Assembly: GCA_052032225.1 (NCBI GenBank)
Contig: JBPEWY010000073.1
Span: 1 to 8,424, forward strand
Length of the DNA stretch: 8,424 nucleotides
From: JBPEWY01 sp052032225
Lineage (GTDB): Bacteria > Bacteroidota > Bacteroidia > Flavobacteriales > Flavobacteriaceae
Reading direction: 5' to 3'
Both the position numbers and the translations under genes were made by a program. Shown here in pieces: positions 6,166 to 8,424 of the stretch. The notes under the pieces were generated by a model that saw nothing but the letters and a program-made list of their open reading frames with translations, was not told where the DNA came from and ran no database searches. Positions within the stretch are counted from its first letter, which is position 1, and every line of letters begins with the position of its first letter.

Positions 6166-7047
6166 ATGAACGCATATGTTTTTCCCGGTCAAGGAGCTCA
6201 ATATACAGGAATGGGCTTAGACCTTTACGAAAAATTTCCGGTAGCTCAAGAGCTGTTTGAAAACGCAAACCAAATTTTAGGATTTGCCATTACAGACATT
6301 ATGTTTGAAGGTTCTGCAGAAGATCTTAAGCAAACAAAGGTAACCCAGCCGGCTATATTTTTACATTCTGTTATTTTAAGCAAAGTAATGGGCAAGGCTT
6401 TTAAACCAGACATGGTTGCCGGTCATTCATTAGGTGAATTCTCTGCCTTGGTTGCTAACGGAACATTAAATTTTGAAGACGGATTACAATTAGTGTATAA
6501 AAGAGCATTAGCCATGCAAAAAGCTTGTGAAATCAAACCAAGCACCATGGCTGCTGTTTTAGGATTAGACGATGAGGTTGTAGAACAAGTTTGTAATAGT
6601 ATAGAAGGGGTAGTAGTACCTGCTAACTATAATTGCCCGGGGCAGCTGGTTATTTCGGGAGAGGTAGAAGCCATTAATAAAGCCTGTGAGGTACTTAAAG
6701 AAAAAGGCGCCAGAAGAGCTTTGGTTTTACCTGTTGGAGGAGCTTTCCACTCTCCACTTATGGAGCCTGCTCGCGAAGAGTTAGCACAAGCAATAGAGCA
6801 AACTAAATTTAGCACACCTACGTGCCCAATATACCAAAATGTTACTACTACGGCAGTAACCAACCCGGATGAAATTAAAAATAACTTAATTGCGCAATTA
6901 ACTGCACCGGTTAAATGGACTCAATCTGTTCAGCAAATGGTATCAGATGGTGCTACAAACTTTATAGAAGTAGGTCCTGGAAAAGTGCTTCAAGGATTGG
7001 TTAAAAAAATCCACAGAGAAGCACAAGTAAGTTCAGCCGAAGTTTAA
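6166..7047 (+). CDS. fabD: Malonyl-CoA:ACP transacylase (FabD)
   Basis: A 293-residue cytoplasmic enzyme that moves malonyl from CoA to the acyl carrier protein, supplying the extender for type II fatty acid synthesis. The length is slightly under that of E. coli FabD (about 309). All catalytic landmarks are visible: the FPGQGAQ opening (Gln9), nucleophile Ser88 in GHSLG (86-90), Arg113 in YKRALAMQ for the malonyl carboxylate, His195 in GGAFHSPLM, and Gln277 in VGPGKVLQGL. The small ferredoxin-like subdomain covers roughly residues 125-190. The gene stands alone between its own -7 box and a strong hairpin, not in a fab cluster with fabH, fabG or acpP. The ATG directly precedes the conserved first strand, so the start is secure. 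Confidence 0.96.
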   Translation: MNAYVFPGQGAQYTGMGLDLYEKFPVAQELFENANQILGFAITDIMFEGSAEDLKQTKVTQPAIFLHSVILSKVMGKAFKPDMVAGHSLGEFSALVANGTLNFEDGLQLVYKRALAMQKACEIKPSTMAAVLGLDDEVVEQVCNSIEGVVVPANYNCPGQLVISGEVEAINKACEVLKEKGARRALVLPVGGAFHSPLMEPAREELAQAIEQTKFSTPTCPIYQNVTTTAVTNPDEIKNNLIAQLTAPVKWTQSVQQMVSDGATNFIEVGPGKVLQGLVKKIHREAQVSSAEV

Positions 7048-7070
7048 ATAAAGTATAGGCTACAATATTT

Positions 7071-7100
7071 TAAAGCCCTGATTTTTCAGGGCTTTATTTG
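7071..7100 (+). terminator. Terminator of fabD
   Basis: An 11-bp perfect stem, TAAAGCCCTGA (7071-7081) with TCAGGGCTTTA (7086-7096) around TTTT, lies 23 bases after the fabD stop. The T tract after the stem (TTTATTTGTT) is short, but the stem is strong. An A run is absent on the far side, so it works best for plus-strand transcripts. Confidence 0.85.
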
Positions 7101-7187
7101 TTAAAAAAAGTTAATTTTTTTTAAATCATAATCAGAATTTTATTTTAAATCGTACATAAAATAAAGTACTAACCAAAAAAGTTAATT

Positions 7188-7367
7188 ATGAAAAGAATTC
7201 CAGTATTACTAGCATTACTTTTCACGTTGTCTGTTGTATCTTTTAGTTGTAGAGAAAAAAAAGATACGGGCGATAAAATAGAAGAAGCCGTAGAAGAAGT
7301 AGGAGATGAATTAGAAGACGGCGCAGAAGAAATAGAAGAAGAGATAGAAGATGCAATAGATAATTAA
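7188..7367 (+). CDS. Small, highly acidic lipoprotein of unknown function
   Basis: An ORF of 59 residues. Residues 1-20 are a signal (MKR, a hydrophobic core VLLALLFTLSVV, then SFSC), so Cys21 is the likely lipidated residue and the mature protein has only about 39 residues. Of residues 22-59, 19 are Asp or Glu and only 4 are Lys or Arg. Hydrophobic residues Ile31, Val35, Val38, Leu42, Ile49, Ile53 and Ile57 fall with 3-4 spacing, which predicts one amphipathic, coiled-coil-like helix. I do not recognise a named family; comparable tiny acidic lipoproteins are common in Flavobacteriia and unstudied. Reality of the gene is supported by the signal peptide, the clean ATG and a terminator six bases after the stop. 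Its promoter is not clear: no TAnnTTTG box stands between the fabD terminator and the ATG. Confidence 0.8.
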   Translation: MKRIPVLLALLFTLSVVSFSCREKKDTGDKIEEAVEEVGDELEDGAEEIEEEIEDAIDN

Positions 7368-7372
7368 AAAAT

Positions 7373-7402
7373 AAAAAAGGCTCAAGTTTTTGAGCCTTTT
7401 TT
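7373..7402. terminator. Bidirectional terminator between convergent genes
   Basis: A 13-bp perfect stem, AAAAAAGGCTCAA (7373-7385) with TTGAGCCTTTTTT (7390-7402) around GTTT, gives a T tract in either direction. It can end both the acidic lipoprotein transcript and the convergent 63-residue gene, whose stop lies 12 bases beyond it. Confidence 0.9.
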
Positions 7403-7413
7403 ATTAAACAAAC

Positions 7414-7605
7414 TTACCTACTTAAAATACATTCTTCACTTGGTTTTACTTCACCATAATAGGTTTCTCTGTATTTATGAATAGTTTTAAAAGGAATATT
7501 TAAAAACTTCTTTTTAATATAAACCACTCTGGCATTTAGCATTCCCATTTTTTTATGATAGTACTTTTCAAACTTAGATGTTCTAGATACTGTTATAAAT
7601 TTCAT
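7414..7605 (-). CDS. Small basic protein of unknown function
   Basis: A 63-residue protein I cannot assign to a family. It has no signal peptide or membrane segment and is Lys/Arg-rich (15 of 63), with clusters HKKMG (17-21) and IKKKF (30-34), many Tyr and Phe, and a single Cys59 near the end. The segments ITVSRTSKF, MGMLNARVVYIKKKF and IHKYRETYYGEV look like ordered protein rather than random translation. The composition would suit a nucleic-acid-binding or ribosome-associated protein, but that is only a guess. Support for a real gene comes from a -7 box TATTTTTG (minus strand, 7657-7650) 44 bases upstream and the shared bidirectional terminator just after the stop. It overlaps no other credible gene. 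Confidence 0.7.
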   Translation of the reverse strand: MKFITVSRTSKFEKYYHKKMGMLNARVVYIKKKFLNIPFKTIHKYRETYYGEVKPSEECILSR

Positions 7606-7649
7606 ACTTAATTGTTTTTATAACATGATAAAAAAATGAGTTAACTCTC

Positions 7650-7657
7650 CAAAAATA
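7650..7657 (-). promoter_or_regulatory. -7 box of the 63-residue gene
   Basis: Minus-strand TATTTTTG is an exact TAnnTTTG match, with the ATG 44 bases downstream. No convincing -33 TTG is seen at 17-23 bases upstream. Confidence 0.5.
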
Positions 7658-7829
7658 GCCTGTTAAAAAATGTTAAAACAGTTTTGAGCTTATTATTATT
7701 TTATGGTTAAACAAGAGTCATTTCGTTTAAATAAAGTATAAAATCGGTAAAGAGAATAAAATTCGCATAGAATAAATTAGTTGATTATCAAGTTTTTGCT
7801 ATTTTTAAGTACCCAAATGTCCCCATCTC

Positions 7830-7876
7830 AAAACAAAACTATTTCTAAGCCCCCTAATTAATAGCCGTTTTGTTTT
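7830..7876. repeat. 10-bp inverted repeat in the Calx-beta gene leader
   Basis: AAAACAAAAC (7830-7839) and GTTTTGTTTT (7867-7876) are exact reverse complements with a 27-base loop that contains CCCCC. The structure lies 40 bases before the ATG. There is no T tract after the stem (CCCC follows), so it is not a terminator. It may be an mRNA leader fold or an operator. Confidence 0.55.
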
Positions 7877-7916
7877 CCCCAAAAGCTACTTTACCTACGG
7901 GTATAATTTTTTATAG

Positions 7917-8424
7917 ATGAATAAAATATTTAAGAAATTAGCTTTTGGAATTTTAATCCTTTTTGTTGGAGCAATTAAAATTTCAGCACAAGTAGTTATA
8001 GACGATCCTCAAGTTAACGAAGACACCGGAACCATTACTTTTACCGTTAGTTCTGTATTACCTATTATCGGGGACGTAGATTATGCTTCTTCAGATGGTA
8101 CAGCCATTGCTGGTTCAGACTATACGTCGGTGTCAGGAACCTTAACTTTCACAGGAATTGCTAATGAGTCGTTTACTATTAACGTACCTATAACTGTTGA
8201 TACAATTTTAGAACCCAACGAAACCTTTCTCATTACACTTTCTAATCCAACAGGAACCGTAACCATATCTGATGCTTCCGGAACAGGAACCATAACAAAT
8301 GACGATACGGCAAGTATAGCGATAAACAGTCCTGTGGCAGTAACCGAAGGCAGCAATGTTGTGTTTACGGTAACCTTAACAGGAGCAGTACAGGGTGGTT
8401 TTACGGTAGACTATGCAACGGCCG
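7917..8424 (+). CDS. Calx-beta repeat surface protein, 5' part (runs off right edge)
   Basis: The first 169 residues of an exported protein. Residues 1-24 are a signal peptide (KK, a hydrophobic core GILILFVGAI, then ISA before Gln25). Residues about 26-130 form one complete Calx-beta domain, with DYASSDGTAIAGSDYT, LTFT, ILEPNETFLITLSNP and the closing GTGTITNDD. A second begins at about 132 (IAINSPVAVTEGSNVVFTVTL) and is cut by the edge at DYATA. Calx-beta domains are calcium-binding beta-sandwich modules often strung together in large bacterial adhesins. In Bacteroidota such proteins usually end in a T9SS sorting domain, but that end is outside the window. Surface location and adhesion are therefore inferred. 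It is not adjacent to the PorP/SprF-like gene, so its secretion partner, if any, would lie further right or elsewhere. Confidence 0.88.
   Translation, partial: MNKIFKKLAFGILILFVGAIKISAQVVIDDPQVNEDTGTITFTVSSVLPIIGDVDYASSDGTAIAGSDYTSVSGTLTFTGIANESFTINVPITVDTILEPNETFLITLSNPTGTVTISDASGTGTITNDDTASIAINSPVAVTEGSNVVFTVTLTGAVQGGFTVDYATA

Larger units (their letters stand above)
7606..7916. other. Gene-free 311-bp stretch with leaders of two divergent genes
   Basis: AT-rich DNA between the 63-residue minus-strand gene and the plus-strand Calx-beta gene. I see no ORF or tRNA in it. The left part holds the minus-strand -7 box (7650-7657) and two copies of TGTTAAAA (7661, 7671). The middle holds GTTTAAATAAAGTATA, an exact copy of 16 bases at the fabD stop. 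The right part, probably the Calx-beta leader, has several C runs (CCCC at 7821, CCCCC near 7850, CCCC at 7877), a 10-bp inverted repeat and a short TACC/GGTA stem at 7892-7903. A weak plus-strand promoter could be TTG 7781-7783 with TATTTTTA 7800-7807. Confidence 0.6.

Noticed and set aside
6627..6863. Minus-strand open frame inside fabD
   Set aside because: It is antisense to the catalytic region of fabD, with no promoter or terminator of its own.
7104..7187. 13-base direct repeat AAAAAAGTTAATT (7104 and 7175) and a 9-bp A/T-only inverted repeat (7139-7165) before the acidic lipoprotein gene
   Set aside because: Both are low-complexity A/T sequence in an AT-rich gap and are easily expected by chance. 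No further signal supports a regulatory role.
7902..7907. TATAAT as a sigma-70 -10 box for the Calx-beta gene
   Set aside because: It is 9 bases from the ATG, has no TTGACA at the right distance, and Bacteroidota promoters use TAnnTTTG.
8120..8356. Minus-strand open frame opposite the Calx-beta gene
   Set aside because: Its translation is a Val/Ser-rich shadow of the repeat protein.
1..8424. CRISPR arrays, tRNA or rRNA genes, insertion sequences, defence or toxin-antitoxin modules
   Set aside because: I looked for regular spaced repeats, cloverleaf sequences, terminal repeats with transposase frames, and paired toxin-antitoxin-like ORFs. None is present; the acidic/basic small-gene pair is convergent, not an operon, so it does not fit a toxin-antitoxin module.

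Overview
The window is AT-rich chromosomal DNA that looks like a member of the Flavobacteriaceae (Bacteroidota). The signs are a type IX secretion (T9SS) type B substrate followed by a PorP/SprF-like gene, a NifU-like protein with a doubled N-terminal domain, TAnnTTTG-type -7 promoter boxes (TATATTTG, and TATTTTTG three times), absence of clear Shine-Dalgarno sequences, and Bacteroidota-style lipoprotein signals. The content is mostly housekeeping plus cell-surface genes. I see no phage, integrase, transposase, CRISPR array or RNA gene.

Left part (1-2046, minus strand): the 5' part of a DUF255/YyaL-type thioredoxin-fold lipoprotein runs off the left edge. It is preceded in transcription order by a dodecin gene with its own terminator, and before that by a 298-residue Nfu-type iron-sulfur protein. 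A 75-bp divergent intergenic region with back-to-back -7 boxes separates these from the plus-strand genes.

Centre (2122-6045, plus strand): a 788-residue secreted protein with a choice-of-anchor L domain and a T9SS type B C-terminus is followed after 3 bp by a PorP/SprF-family outer-membrane protein, most likely a substrate/partner pair. A gamma-class carbonic anhydrase-like hexapeptide protein follows. Immediately after its stop lies a compact element of about 64 bp with two perfect hairpins and inverted ends, which is the best candidate in the window for an under-described dispersed repeat.

Right part (6139-8424): fabD (malonyl-CoA:ACP transacylase) has its own promoter and a strong terminator. 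It is followed by a 59-residue, very acidic lipoprotein gene that shares a bidirectional terminator with a convergent 63-residue basic protein of unknown function. After a 311-bp gene-free stretch containing a long inverted repeat, a Calx-beta repeat surface protein starts and runs off the right edge.

I did not find a clear new multi-gene system. The most rewarding items to follow up are the hairpin element at 6045-6108, the structured leader of the Calx-beta gene, the dodecin lacking the flavin-stacking Trp with a hairpin-forming leader, and the two small unrecognised genes.
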